From Streptococcus sp. 29896 (GTDB taxonomy: Bacteria > Bacillota > Bacilli > Lactobacillales > Streptococcaceae): 64,000 nt of DNA. The DNA lies in assembly GCF_032594915.1 (NCBI RefSeq), contig NZ_CP118733.1:496001-560000 (forward strand). The letters run 5' to 3'. Of this stretch, positions 28,201 through 36,392 are shown one piece after another. How positions within the stretch are numbered: position 1 is the stretch's first letter; each line of letters starts with the position of its first letter. The notes under the pieces were generated by a model that had not been told where the DNA came from, did no database searches, and saw nothing but the letters and a program-made list of their open reading frames with translations. The position numbers and the translations under genes were made by a program.

Positions 28201-30832
28201 GTTGGCAGCTCGAGACGTTACCCAGGCAGCAGTTGTTGTTACGATTGACGGCTTTGTTCATCAAAATCCAGTTGCTGAAGTGCCAGCAGATCTACAAGTT
28301 CCAACGATTCCAACAGGACTTGCTGCACCAGAGGAAGGGATTTCGGCAAGCTCGATCCGCCTTCAATGGACAGGGGTAGAGGGTGCAAGTTCTTATGATA
28401 TTTTGCGAGATGGAACTCTCTTTACAGGTATTACTGGTACCAACTTTACCTTTGATGATTTCGCTTATGGCAGTGAACATAGTTTCAAAATCCGTGCCGT
28501 TAATGCCAAAGGAGCATCAGATTGGTCCCAAGAATTGCGCGTAGCAACCAATGAAGATCCGTGGAGCGATGCTATCGAAGGCATACAGGCAACTACCAAC
28601 ATCACACCTCAGAGTGGTCAGGGCTTGGATAAATTATTTGATAAGCAAGTTGGTCACCAATTCCACAGTCAATGGGGTGAAGCAGTATCCTTCCCAGCGA
28701 CCATTAACATGGACCTTGGTGGAACCTATGAAGTGGACCGTATTGAATACTACCCACGCAATGATAATGGTGCAAATGGTCGGATAACGAAAGCCTACTT
28801 TGAAGTCAGTGAAGACGGTGTAAACTGGACTACAGATGAATATTACTCTGTTTGGGCAAATGACAATAAGACCAAAACCTATAAATTTGCAGTTCCGCGC
28901 GTGCGCTATGTTCGGATGCATATTGCAGAGGGGGTAAATAGCTTTGTATCAGGTGAGGAATTACTGGTCTTCAAAAAACCAGGCAGCCGCATGTTGATAC
29001 CAGGTGATATTAGTAATGACGGACGAATTTCAGACGATGATAAGACCTCCTTCTTGAACTATACTGGCTTGCGGACGGAAGACAATGACTTTGGCTATAT
29101 CAGTCATGCAGACTCTAATAAAAATGGTCTGATTGATGCCTACGATATTAGTGTGGCCGCAGTTCAGTTAGAGGGTGGTGTCGCGACACCGTCTCAAAGC
29201 AACCCTGCAGGTCGGACTTATCTAACGGCCGACAAACTAAATTTGACAGCTGGTCAAACCACTACCATCCGTTTGATGGCTGCAGACTTGGAAGCTGTCA
29301 ACGCCTTGACGAGCACTGTGATGATCGATGGCAGTCAGTTTGAAGTAGTCGGTCAAGTAACAGCCAACCAAACCTTTACCAAAGAAGCTGAAAACTTCTC
29401 CTATGTCCGTACTCGTGGCAACCAGTCCAACATTGTCTTTAGCTTTGTTAACTTTGGTGACAAGCCACAATTGACAGGAAGTGGAGAAATTGGCCGCATT
29501 ACCCTCAAAGCCTTGAAAGATGGTCCACTTAATCTGACCATGCAAGATGGTATTTTAGTCAGCAATGGTCTTCGAACAAAGGAAATTTCAGATTCAGCAA
29601 TTCGTCAGGCGGTGAATTTCACAGCTGTACCAACAGTACCGGGTTCGGTTCAAGCCAACCGCATAACAAGTGGTAGTGCGACCCTGACTTGGACTGGAGA
29701 CAAGCAGGCCTTTGAATACCTGATTGAGCAGGAGACAGCAGATGGCTTTGTTCCAGTTGGGCAGACAGACCAGACTAACTGGACTGTTTACAATTTGGCG
29801 CCAGAAAGTACCTATCGATTCCGTGTGAAGGCTAAAAATAGCTTGGGGACATCTGAAGCTTCTGAAGTAGTAAGTCTTGTGACTCCTGCCAAAGATGCGA
29901 CAAGAAAAGTTCCGATTGTTCTAGCGACCACTCCAATTGCGGACCAAGCAGGAACAGAATTGACCTATTTCATCGATGGAAACGATACGACGCTTTACCA
30001 TAGTTCTTGGGCGAATCGTCAGGCGGTTCCTAGTCACATTGTTCTTGATTTGGGCCAAGTAAAAGATATCGATCACATCCTCTATCGACCTCGCAACAAT
30101 GCCGGAAATGGTACGATTACTAGTGTAAAATTGTCCATCAGTCATGACGGAGAAGAGTGGGAGGAAGTAACGGCGCCGATTGCTTGGGCAGTCAATAATA
30201 CGGAAAAAGTGGCTCTTCTTCCAGAAGGAAGCAAGGCTCGATTCATCAAGGTTCATTGGTTAGCAAGTGTTGGTGGCTTTGTATCTGGAAAAGAGATTGC
30301 GGTATATGGCCCAGCTGCTTCTCCAATTCAACCAGAAGTACCTGTTCAGCCAGACCAACCAACTGATCCAGAATCCCCTGTTCAACCAGACCAACCTACT
30401 GATCCAGAAGTACCTGTTCAGCCAGATCAACCAATTGATCCAGAAGTACCTGTTCAACCAGACCAACCAACTGATCCAGAGCAACCTATCGAAGAATTGG
30501 TGACCGCAGTTCCTGATACTGCTCCAACAGCAGAGGCTTTACCATTGGGACATATTTCCATCAATGGAGACGGATTGCTGACGCCAGAAAAACCATTGGG
30601 TCATCTCACGCTTCATGGCTCAGGTCTCTGGACGGCAGAAAAACCACTTGGTAGTTTGCCAGATAAAGGGGAGAAAGAGACGATTGTTACTGCCTCTCAA
30701 ACACCAACAAAATCGGAAGGTCAAGCACTTCCGAAAACAGGGCAAGCTGATTCGGTAGTTTCAACCTTAGCAAGTCTTGGGTTCCTTGGTTTGACAGGCT
30801 TGTGCTTAGCTAAGAAGCGAAAAGAGCAGTGA
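25277..30832 (+). CDS. LPXTG-anchored glycoside hydrolase family 31 surface protein with cohesin-, dockerin- and CBM32-like domains
   Basis: A 1851-residue secreted enzyme. A YSIRK-like signal peptide (YRFSIRRLAVGVASVAIG; cleavage near residue 41) is followed by an acidic stretch and a GH31 barrel (about 180-900). The likely nucleophile is D561 (KTDVAWVGPG) and the acid/base D615 (WSGDQSGGEW). Then come FN3 (1010-1091), F5/8-type CBM32 (1094-1240), a dockerin-like EF-hand pair (1241-1302, GDISNDGRISDDD and DSNKNGLID), a cohesin-like domain (1312-1438), FN3 (1452-1541), CBM32 (1541-1679), Pro-rich 12-residue repeats, and LPKTG at 1818 with membrane helix and KKRKEQ tail. The layout resembles enterococcal and clostridial GH31 alpha-N-acetylgalactosaminidases acting on mucin-type O-glycans; that specificity is inference. 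GAGGAGGA decides the start. Confidence 0.9.
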   Translation: MSQHSKYLFDKRYRFSIRRLAVGVASVAIGCSLFGGQSVFAETGLEGENTISNQLSPEEASEELKVDEVAEEVDEVGTDSSPVANLEGETGDVAEGTETVESEVPVLSADTRVGSDNLASNSEVERMEFAPAAQPAAVSPSPTTELPSHQADASFSKPATAVGAITGLTFDNGVATIRYQTGEQAQVSLYNDHVFRYYIDKTGDFQEHPAPSREDRPATITVKSLEAYRQDYQQVGRLLEEEHRYILETEKIWIFFDKATARMSVFDRLANKYVTKEVLPVQITPTQTSQVLSQDENEFFFGGGMQNGRFSHKGQKINIVNENNWVDGGVTSPSPFYWSTNGYGVLRNTFQRGFYDFGTEQSDQVEAKHLEGRFDAYFFINSSPTAIIKDYQELTGAPVVLPEYALYLGHLNAYNRDYWVEVAEGTRGAIKLGDKWYREYQPQHLPEADRANAVKETLNGEGNSYLFSAKAVIDRYEEQNMPLAWFLPNDGYGAGYGQTDSLDGNIANLKKFVDYAKSKGIQVGLWTQSDLVDTNPSKEVVLHRDIDKEVIEAGIRAIKTDVAWVGPGYSFGLNGIDEGAKRITQGSGAEQARPFIVTLDGWGGTQRSAAIWSGDQSGGEWEYIRFHIPTYIGLGLSGNPNIGSDMDGIFGGADPIINARDYQWKIFTSILMNMDGWGAKPKTPFSFDDRTTDINRISLKQKSTLMPYAYSLGHEARETGKPIVRAMFIEFPDEVINYGKDVQYQYMYGANLLVAPVYKNTAMQANGDDIRNNIYLPGGEDQEWIDWYSGQKYKGGQVLNGFAAPLWKAPVFVRNGAIIPMTDANNHPGEIDRTKRVIQFYPHGDSSFTLYEDDGKSVGYQAGQLAKTVISSQAGDSNEKGRAVLTIGATEGSFPGFIKEKTTELHVNVSEDVDAVTVRVGNQDVTLRRVNSLEEYEAGSDVFYYHANPLMATYNPKSADIQNLRVEMNDLLKIKLAARDVTQAAVVVTIDGFVHQNPVAEVPADLQVPTIPTGLAAPEEGISASSIRLQWTGVEGASSYDILRDGTLFTGITGTNFTFDDFAYGSEHSFKIRAVNAKGASDWSQELRVATNEDPWSDAIEGIQATTNITPQSGQGLDKLFDKQVGHQFHSQWGEAVSFPATINMDLGGTYEVDRIEYYPRNDNGANGRITKAYFEVSEDGVNWTTDEYYSVWANDNKTKTYKFAVPRVRYVRMHIAEGVNSFVSGEELLVFKKPGSRMLIPGDISNDGRISDDDKTSFLNYTGLRTEDNDFGYISHADSNKNGLIDAYDISVAAVQLEGGVATPSQSNPAGRTYLTADKLNLTAGQTTTIRLMAADLEAVNALTSTVMIDGSQFEVVGQVTANQTFTKEAENFSYVRTRGNQSNIVFSFVNFGDKPQLTGSGEIGRITLKALKDGPLNLTMQDGILVSNGLRTKEISDSAIRQAVNFTAVPTVPGSVQANRITSGSATLTWTGDKQAFEYLIEQETADGFVPVGQTDQTNWTVYNLAPESTYRFRVKAKNSLGTSEASEVVSLVTPAKDATRKVPIVLATTPIADQAGTELTYFIDGNDTTLYHSSWANRQAVPSHIVLDLGQVKDIDHILYRPRNNAGNGTITSVKLSISHDGEEWEEVTAPIAWAVNNTEKVALLPEGSKARFIKVHWLASVGGFVSGKEIAVYGPAASPIQPEVPVQPDQPTDPESPVQPDQPTDPEVPVQPDQPIDPEVPVQPDQPTDPEQPIEELVTAVPDTAPTAEALPLGHISINGDGLLTPEKPLGHLTLHGSGLWTAEKPLGSLPDKGEKETIVTASQTPTKSEGQALPKTGQADSVVSTLASLGFLGLTGLCLAKKRKEQ
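30331..30486 (+). repeat. 36-bp coding repeats in the wall-spanning region
   Basis: Four tandem copies encode VPVQPDQPTDPE with small changes (SPVQ..., ...PIDPE). They are followed by two 17-residue repeats beginning PLGH (about 30541-30645). Such Pro-rich tracts cross the cell wall in LPXTG proteins and vary in number between strains. Confidence 0.85.
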
Positions 30833-30898
30833 TACAAAAGTGCTGTCAATGGAAGTTTTTTCCTAACTGTGCTATACTCGAAAAAAAGGAGGTAGCAA

Positions 30899-31282
30899 AT
30901 GGCAAGTAAAAAAATGTTACACGCTTGTTTGCGTGTGGAAAATCTCGAAGCATCTCAACGCTTCTATGAAGAAGGTTTTGGTTTCAAGGAAACTCGCCGA
31001 AAGGACTATCCAGACCATCAATTTACCTTGGTGTATCTGGCACTTGAAGGGGATTCATTTGAAATTGAACTGACCTACAACTACGGTCATGGACCATATA
31101 CAGTTGGTGACGGCTTCTCACACCTGGCTCTCTCATCAGATGATTTGGAAGGAGACAACCAAAAACACAAGGACTTGGGCTATCCAACGACAGACATCAA
31201 GGGATTACCAGGCAGCCCTGGACGCTATTATTTCGTAACGGATCCAGATGGCTACCGTGTCGAGGTTATCCGTGCAGACTAG
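30899..31282 (+). CDS. gloA: lactoylglutathione lyase (glyoxalase I) family protein
   Basis: A 127-residue VOC-fold enzyme. It shows the glyoxalase I pattern: LHACLRVENLEASQRFYEE with the first metal ligand, ELTYNYG, GFSHLAL and DPDGYRVEVI with the last glutamate. It would convert the methylglyoxal hemithioacetal to a thioester for detoxification. It has its own promoter-like TGCTATACT and AAGGAGG site and is closed by a strong terminator. Confidence 0.9.
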   Translation: MASKKMLHACLRVENLEASQRFYEEGFGFKETRRKDYPDHQFTLVYLALEGDSFEIELTYNYGHGPYTVGDGFSHLALSSDDLEGDNQKHKDLGYPTTDIKGLPGSPGRYYFVTDPDGYRVEVIRAD

Positions 31283-31285
31283 CAG

Positions 31286-31311
31286 AAAACCTACTCAGAT
31301 GAGTAGGTTTT
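31286..31311 (+). terminator. gloA terminator
   Basis: AAAACCTACTCA pairs with TGAGTAGGTTTT and is followed by more T residues. Confidence 0.88.
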
Positions 31312-31443
31312 TTGTAAAGAAATTGCGGAAAAGTATCTGAAAAAAGGTAGCTATTTTCCAAAAAATATCGAATCTTGGTTGAGGCCTCCTAATATATTTG
31401 ATAGAATAGTAGTGAAGATTTGTACAAGAATGAGGTGAGTAGG

Positions 31444-32841
31444 ATGAGAAAAACAGTTATTTTAGCAGTGGTTAATGTTATTTTGTTAGCTTGTATAGTT
31501 GTTTTAGGTTTTAAAACCTATCAACTTTATCAGTACCGAACATGGGATCAATTTATTCAACAGCAAGAAAGTCAGCTGAAAAAACAGGCTGCCACCTATG
31601 TTCAAAAAGGAAAGGTTGGTACTACAGTTGTATCGGCGGCCATTCCTAAAAATGAAGCTGGGCAGCCTTTGGAAACAGTGAGAACAAAAATAGAAGCCTA
31701 TGTCCAAGGGAAATTGGGCAAGCAAGCTGGAAAGAAAGGAATTTCAGACTACATAGAAGTCCGTTCTAAGAGTCAAGCTTCTGAATTTTCAACTGTAACT
31801 AAGCATGAGATTCTTTCCAATCGCTACCAGATGAAGGGGACTAAAATCAGTTCAAAACAAGTTGAAGAGGTCGGTCAGGTTTTATTGACAGCCCAAGCAG
31901 ATCCTTTTGATTTGTCTGATTTGGTAACGGATATGGGAACGCTCCGTCCCCAATTTGAGGGGGTCCTGTCAGCAAGCTTGGACCAGCTCGGAGTTGATGC
32001 TACAGAAAAAACAAATATACTACAGGCATTTCAGACTGCTGACCTCACCCAGTTTACACTTTCTTACTCAGATAGCCAGATTTTCTTACTACTACCAAAA
32101 GAAACCTATTTGGTCGAGCAGATTGGGCTACCGATTGCTAGCTTTTTCCCTGTGGTCAATAGTCAGTATTTGTCGAGTCAGGATCAGGCTAGTTATCAGA
32201 CTTATCTAGCAGAAGAAGAGGCTAAAAAATACCGCAACATGATTGCTTTAACCTTTGATGATGGACCAAATCCAGCCACAACACCGCTAGTTTTAGATAT
32301 CTTGAAAAAATACCAGGTCAAGGCAACCTTCTTTGTCTTAGGAAAGTCTGTCGCAGGAAATGAAGCAATTCTGCAAAGAATGGTAGCAGAAGGGCATGAG
32401 ATTGCCAACCATTCTTGGAGTCATCCAAACTTGACGAAACTTTCTGCTACAGATGTAGCAGCAGAAATCCAGCAAACACAATCAGCTATCGAAGCAGCTG
32501 TTGGCTTTAAGCCTAGCTTGATGCGACCGCCTTATGGTGCAATCAATGCAACAACCATGTCTTCTATTCAGATGCCGATTATCAACTGGTCGATTGATTC
32601 TAAGGATTGGCAGTCACGGAATGCTACAAGCATTTTAAAAGAAGTTCAGGCACAAGCCCATCCAGGCGGTGTGCTCTTGTTGCATGATATCCACCAATCA
32701 ACAGTCGCTTCCCTAGATGGAGTCTTATCTTACTTGCTAAGCAAGGGGTATACGATTGGAACTGCAAGCCAGGTTTTAGGAGATCAGCTAAGCAGCCAAC
32801 GTATCTATTATTCAAAAGATAATTCTCTCGTAGCACAATAA
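31444..32841 (+). CDS. pgdA: peptidoglycan N-acetylglucosamine deacetylase
   Basis: A 465-residue membrane-anchored polysaccharide deacetylase. One N-terminal helix (VILAVVNVILLACIVVLG) is followed by a long extracellular linker region and the NodB domain from about residue 265. The five motifs are present: TFDDGPN (near 270), HEIANHSWSHPN with the metal histidines, RPPYG, the DSKDW stretch and LLHDIH. Deacetylation of GlcNAc in peptidoglycan confers lysozyme resistance; PgdA is a known S. suis virulence-associated enzyme. The GAGGTGAG site favours the ATG at 31444. A terminator follows. Confidence 0.93.
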   Translation: MRKTVILAVVNVILLACIVVLGFKTYQLYQYRTWDQFIQQQESQLKKQAATYVQKGKVGTTVVSAAIPKNEAGQPLETVRTKIEAYVQGKLGKQAGKKGISDYIEVRSKSQASEFSTVTKHEILSNRYQMKGTKISSKQVEEVGQVLLTAQADPFDLSDLVTDMGTLRPQFEGVLSASLDQLGVDATEKTNILQAFQTADLTQFTLSYSDSQIFLLLPKETYLVEQIGLPIASFFPVVNSQYLSSQDQASYQTYLAEEEAKKYRNMIALTFDDGPNPATTPLVLDILKKYQVKATFFVLGKSVAGNEAILQRMVAEGHEIANHSWSHPNLTKLSATDVAAEIQQTQSAIEAAVGFKPSLMRPPYGAINATTMSSIQMPIINWSIDSKDWQSRNATSILKEVQAQAHPGGVLLLHDIHQSTVASLDGVLSYLLSKGYTIGTASQVLGDQLSSQRIYYSKDNSLVAQ

Positions 32842-32876
32842 AATAAGAGGCTAGTTTTACTAGCCTCTTATTTTTT
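32841..32876. terminator. bidirectional terminator between pgdA and the helicase gene
   Basis: AAATAAGAGGCTAG pairs with CTAGCCTCTTATTT with a TTTTA loop. Stop codons of both convergent genes lie at its edges. Confidence 0.88.
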
Positions 32877-33950
32877 AAATAATTGTTGGTTTTTTAATTC
32901 AACTTCTTGGACCGAAGCAAATTTTTTCAGTTGTTGAAGTTCATAGTTGCTCGTGACCATGGTGATGACCATACCGTCTTTACCCATTCGGCCGGTTCGT
33001 CCAGCTCGGTGGGTGTAGCTAGCCTTATCAAAAGGAATGTCATAGTTTATGACACATTCTAAGTTTTCGATGTCAATCCCACGTGCTACCAAGTCAGTTG
33101 CTAAGAGGAGATGCAATTGCCCTTGTTTGAAACGCTCCAAGATAACTTTGCGGAATTTCACATTGACATCTGATGCCAAGGAAATGACATTGGCTTGATG
33201 GAATTGGAGCCGCTCTTCACTGGCACCCAAGTCTGACAGTTGATTAAAGAAGGTTAAGGCACGAAAATCAGGAAGGTTTGCAAACTTACGCAATAAGTCT
33301 AGACGATCACGTTTTTCGACCATGATGTAGTAGTGGTCGATGGTAGAAGTTTCTGATTTTGTGACATCAATGGTGACGGTACCTGGCGCCAATTTACTTG
33401 GGTCAAACTTGCTGGTTGCACTCAGGTAAATGAATTGGTAGTCCTTTGGAACATAGTGGCCGATTTTCTCCACGAAATGATAATGAGAATCGCTGAATAA
33501 TTCATCGAATTCATCCAAGACGATAGTTTCAACGTTCATCATTTTGATTTTTTTGAGTTTAATCAGCTCAAATATACGACCTGGTGTGCCAATCAGGATT
33601 TCAGGCCCTTTCTTTAAGCGCTCAATCTGGCGTTTTTGACTGGAACCAGATAAAAAGAGCTGACAGGTCAAGCCGAGGCTTTCTCCCCAGGTTTTACAGA
33701 CATCGAACAACTGCCCCGCTAATTCTGTATTTGGTGCAAGAATGAGTAATTGTTGGGCTTTTTTAGGCTTTAGCTTTAAGAGACTAGGCCAGAGATAAGC
33801 CAAGGTTTTTCCAGAACCTGTTGGGCTAAGTGCTAAAACGTTTTTCCCTTCAGAGATTGGAGCAAAAATAGCCTCTTGAATGGGGGTAAAGTCTTGAAAT
33901 TGAAGCTCTTCCATCTGAGTGGTCCAGCTTGTTGGAAAATGTGATTTCAT
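32868..33950 (-). CDS. DEAD-box family RNA helicase (DEFD variant)
   Basis: A compact helicase of about 360 residues, resembling YfmL-type proteins. Visible are the Q-motif region (DFTPIQEA), motif I SPTGSGKT, Ia/Ib, motif II LDEFDE in place of the canonical DEAD, motif III SAT, ARGIDIEN and motif VI HRAGRTGRMG. There is no C-terminal RNA-binding extension. It probably acts in ribosome assembly or mRNA remodelling. Start is uncertain: the ATG at 33950 lacks a ribosome site, and the ATG at 33974 directly abuts AAAGGA with no spacing. Confidence 0.87.
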   Translation of the reverse strand: MKSHFPTSWTTQMEELQFQDFTPIQEAIFAPISEGKNVLALSPTGSGKTLAYLWPSLLKLKPKKAQQLLILAPNTELAGQLFDVCKTWGESLGLTCQLFLSGSSQKRQIERLKKGPEILIGTPGRIFELIKLKKIKMMNVETIVLDEFDELFSDSHYHFVEKIGHYVPKDYQFIYLSATSKFDPSKLAPGTVTIDVTKSETSTIDHYYIMVEKRDRLDLLRKFANLPDFRALTFFNQLSDLGASEERLQFHQANVISLASDVNVKFRKVILERFKQGQLHLLLATDLVARGIDIENLECVINYDIPFDKASYTHRAGRTGRMGKDGMVITMVTSNYELQQLKKFASVQEVELKNQQLFKK

Positions 33951-33986
33951 AGTTATGAGATGGACAAAGTCCATTCCTTTCTGTGC

Positions 33987-34967
33987 TTAAATAGGGTCGG
34001 ATGAAAAGTGAATGCCGGCTACTTGACGCATGTCATACAAGGCTTGATGGACAGCTTCAGCCCGTTGGGTCAGGCTATCAGCCAAGACTTGGTCACCCTT
34101 TTCAATGATATGGATAAAGCTAAGGCATTCTTCTAACATGTTATCGGAAGGGGCGTGAATGTCCAAGTCAATATGGCTTCCATCATGGTAGTAGAAGGTA
34201 GCCTTCTGAATATGTTGGCAGCTGTCTAGCACCAAGGTCCCCTTATCCGTGTAGATTTCATTTACAAGGGTACTAGTCAGATTTTTTCCAGCAAAGATAC
34301 CCACTTGAAAGTGGCCATAGTCCAAGTACCCAAATCCATTGAGGTCAACAGTATTTGGGAGTTGCTGAGCTTGATAAGCGACCTTTTGTGCAGGACCAAA
34401 GAGGGTCACGCTAGCATACAAGGCATAGACACCTAGGTCCATCAAGGCCCCGCCAGCCATCTTTTCGGAAAAGATATTGGGTTCTGTTCCGGCTAGTAGC
34501 TCAGGCATCTTTGAGGAATACTTGGCATAAGAAAACTGAGCGCCCAAAATAGTGTGATTTCGTAAAAAGGAGCCAATGGATTCAAAGGCTGCTTCGTAGG
34601 TGTTGCGAGCAGCTTCGAGGAGGAAAACCTTGTTTTCTTTAGCAATACGAAGGAGTTCAGCAAGCTGGTCAGGATGGCAAACCATGGGCTTTTCGACGAT
34701 AGCATGCTTTCCTGCCAGAAGGACAGCCTTAGCTTGCTCGTAATGCAAAGCATTTGGGCTTGCGATGTAGATGGCATCTAGATCCTGGGCTAAAAATTCC
34801 TGCCAATCTGCGAAAGCTTGTGCAGATTGAAAAGGTGCTGCAAACTCCTGGGCTCGTTCTAATTGTCTTGAAAAAACAGCAGACAATTGAAATTTTTGGG
34901 TGGAATGTGCGGTTTCTATAAACTTTTGACTGATAAATGAGCTACCAATGACACCAAATCTGATCAT
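33987..34967 (-). CDS. Gfo/Idh/MocA family NAD(P)-dependent oxidoreductase
   Basis: A 326-residue protein with an N-terminal Rossmann fold (FGVIGSSFISQKFI), the AIYIASPNALHYEQA stretch, and the family's active-site region EKPMVCHPD; the C-terminal half is the GFO_IDH_MocA alpha/beta domain. The substrate, probably a sugar or cyclitol derivative, is not inferable. An AAGGAAAAG site and an extended -10 (TGTTATAAT on the minus strand) precede it. It lies upstream of the helicase gene by 12-36 bp and is probably co-transcribed with it. Confidence 0.88.
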   Translation of the reverse strand: MIRFGVIGSSFISQKFIETAHSTQKFQLSAVFSRQLERAQEFAAPFQSAQAFADWQEFLAQDLDAIYIASPNALHYEQAKAVLLAGKHAIVEKPMVCHPDQLAELLRIAKENKVFLLEAARNTYEAAFESIGSFLRNHTILGAQFSYAKYSSKMPELLAGTEPNIFSEKMAGGALMDLGVYALYASVTLFGPAQKVAYQAQQLPNTVDLNGFGYLDYGHFQVGIFAGKNLTSTLVNEIYTDKGTLVLDSCQHIQKATFYYHDGSHIDLDIHAPSDNMLEECLSFIHIIEKGDQVLADSLTQRAEAVHQALYDMRQVAGIHFSSDPI

Positions 34968-35048
34968 ATTTTCTCTTTTCCTTGTGTTATTCTTTTCATT
35001 ATAACATGTTTCATGTTAAAATAATATTGAAAAGAAAAGGAGATGATA

Positions 35049-35678
35049 ATGAAGCAAAAACCCATTATTATTGGCGTAACTGGTGGTTCAGGTGGAGGAA
35101 AGACCAGTGTGTCCCGTGCCATCCTAAATAATTTCCCTGATGCTCGTATTTGTATGATTGAGCACGATTCCTATTATAAGAATCAGTCTCATTTGACCCA
35201 TGAAGAAAGAATACAAACCAATTATGACCATCCGCTGGCTTTTGACACTGATTTGATGATTTATCATATCAGCGAACTTTTAGCAGGTCGAGCAGTGGAC
35301 ATTCCAATTTATGACTATACCCAACACACTCGTTCAGATAAGACCTATCGTCAAGAACCTCAGGATGTCTTCATCGTTGAAGGAATCTTGGTTTTAGAGG
35401 ACAAGCGGTTGAGAGATTTGATGGATATCAAAATTTTTGTAGATACTGATGATGATATCCGCATTATTCGTCGTATTAAGAGAGACATGGAAGAACGTGG
35501 CCGTAGTTTGGATAGTATCATTGATCAATATACCTCGGTAGTCAAACCAATGTACCATCAATTTATTGAACCGACAAAGCGGTATGCAGATATCGTGATT
35601 CCTGAAGGGGTTTCAAATATTGTAGCCATTGACTTAATCAATACCAAGGTAGAGAGTATTCTAAGAGAGCGTGGTTAA
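35049..35678 (+). CDS. udk: uridine kinase
   Basis: A 209-residue pyrimidine-salvage kinase phosphorylating uridine and cytidine. The P-loop is [12 protein letters not shown], followed by [21 protein letters not shown] and [16 protein letters not shown]. Two in-frame ATGs exist (35043 and 35049). The AAAAGGAG site ends at 35042, so 35049 is favoured. The next gene begins two bases after the stop codon, implying co-transcription with the PadR regulator gene. Confidence 0.95.
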   Translation: MKQKPIIIGVTGGSGGGKTSVSRAILNNFPDARICMIEHDSYYKNQSHLTHEERIQTNYDHPLAFDTDLMIYHISELLAGRAVDIPIYDYTQHTRSDKTYRQEPQDVFIVEGILVLEDKRLRDLMDIKIFVDTDDDIRIIRRIKRDMEERGRSLDSIIDQYTSVVKPMYHQFIEPTKRYADIVIPEGVSNIVAIDLINTKVESILRERG

Positions 35679-35679
35679 A

Positions 35680-36219
35680 ATGCCCAAGCAACGGATTTTA
35701 CCTCATATCATTCTCGGCATCATTGCGACGTCGGAAGCAGAGGTAACTGGAAAACAAATTACTGATTATGTCCAACGTGAAATTGGCGAGTATTGGCAAG
35801 TTGCCCATAGTCAAGTCTATCCAGAACTCAAACGGATGACGGAAGATGGCTGGATTGTTTGCCATCCCGTTCCCAATAACGAGAAAGAGAAACAGTACGG
35901 AATTACTGAACTAGGATTGGAAATGTTGGAAAACTGGTTGTCAGAACCCAACCATGAATTGCCCTTACAAAAGGATATTTTCACCCTGAAGCTATTCTTT
36001 ATCAAGGACAAGGATGACCAGCGCATTCCTAAACTCATCCATGCCCAAATCGACTTACTCAATAAGCATTTGGAACACCTAGAGCAGCGAAAAAACAATC
36101 TTTTTGCGAGTCCGGAAGACATGTTAAACCGCTATGGTCACTATCTCATCTTGACCAGAGCCATTGCACGAAACCGTGATCAAATCAAATGGTTGAAACA
36201 GACCTTAAAAATGAAATGA
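35680..36219 (+). CDS. PadR family transcriptional regulator
   Basis: A 179-residue regulator with an N-terminal PadR winged helix (LPHIILGIIATSEAEVTGKQ) and a Vir_C-like C-terminal helical dimerisation domain. The ATG at 35680 lies two bases after the udk stop codon; the GTG at 35671 overlaps udk and is less likely. PadR proteins typically repress detoxification or transport genes in response to phenolics or other ligands. The target here is unknown and no transporter gene is adjacent. Being downstream of udk may only reflect shared transcription. Confidence 0.85.
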   Translation: MPKQRILPHIILGIIATSEAEVTGKQITDYVQREIGEYWQVAHSQVYPELKRMTEDGWIVCHPVPNNEKEKQYGITELGLEMLENWLSEPNHELPLQKDIFTLKLFFIKDKDDQRIPKLIHAQIDLLNKHLEHLEQRKNNLFASPEDMLNRYGHYLILTRAIARNRDQIKWLKQTLKMK

Positions 36220-36286
36220 GATTCAGATTCCTGAATCTTTTTCTTTGTATTGCATTTTCTGACAATTTAGACAATACAGAAAATTC

Positions 36287-36315
36287 TTGACAAACTATCT
36301 TCTTTTTAGTAGAAT
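36287..36315 (+). promoter_or_regulatory. sigma-A promoter of the leucine operon
   Basis: TTGACA (36287-36292) and TAGAAT (36310-36315) are separated by exactly 17 bp. The start of transcription is expected near 36322, about 20 bp before the leader-peptide ATG. Confidence 0.85.
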
Positions 36316-36344
36316 AGACCTATTCTATCTCAGGGAGAGTGCCA

Positions 36345-36392
36345 ATGATGTCAGCAGTCAAACAAAACTTGTTGTTGAGGGACCAGGGCTAG
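36345..36392 (+). CDS. leucine operon leader peptide
   Basis: A 15-codon ORF reading MMSAVKQNLLLRDQG with three consecutive leucine TTG codons (36369-36377). It is preceded by GGGAGAG at good spacing. The stop codon TAG (36390-36392) lies inside the first of the mutually exclusive hairpins. This is the classic arrangement for ribosome-mediated attenuation: stalling at the Leu run when charged tRNA-Leu is scarce would expose the antiterminator. No part of the peptide needs to function as a protein. Confidence 0.85.
   Translation: MMSAVKQNLLLRDQG

Noticed and set aside
30260..30503. ORFs on other frames in the Pro-rich repeat region
   Set aside because: Low-complexity shadows of the PVQPDQPTDPE repeats.
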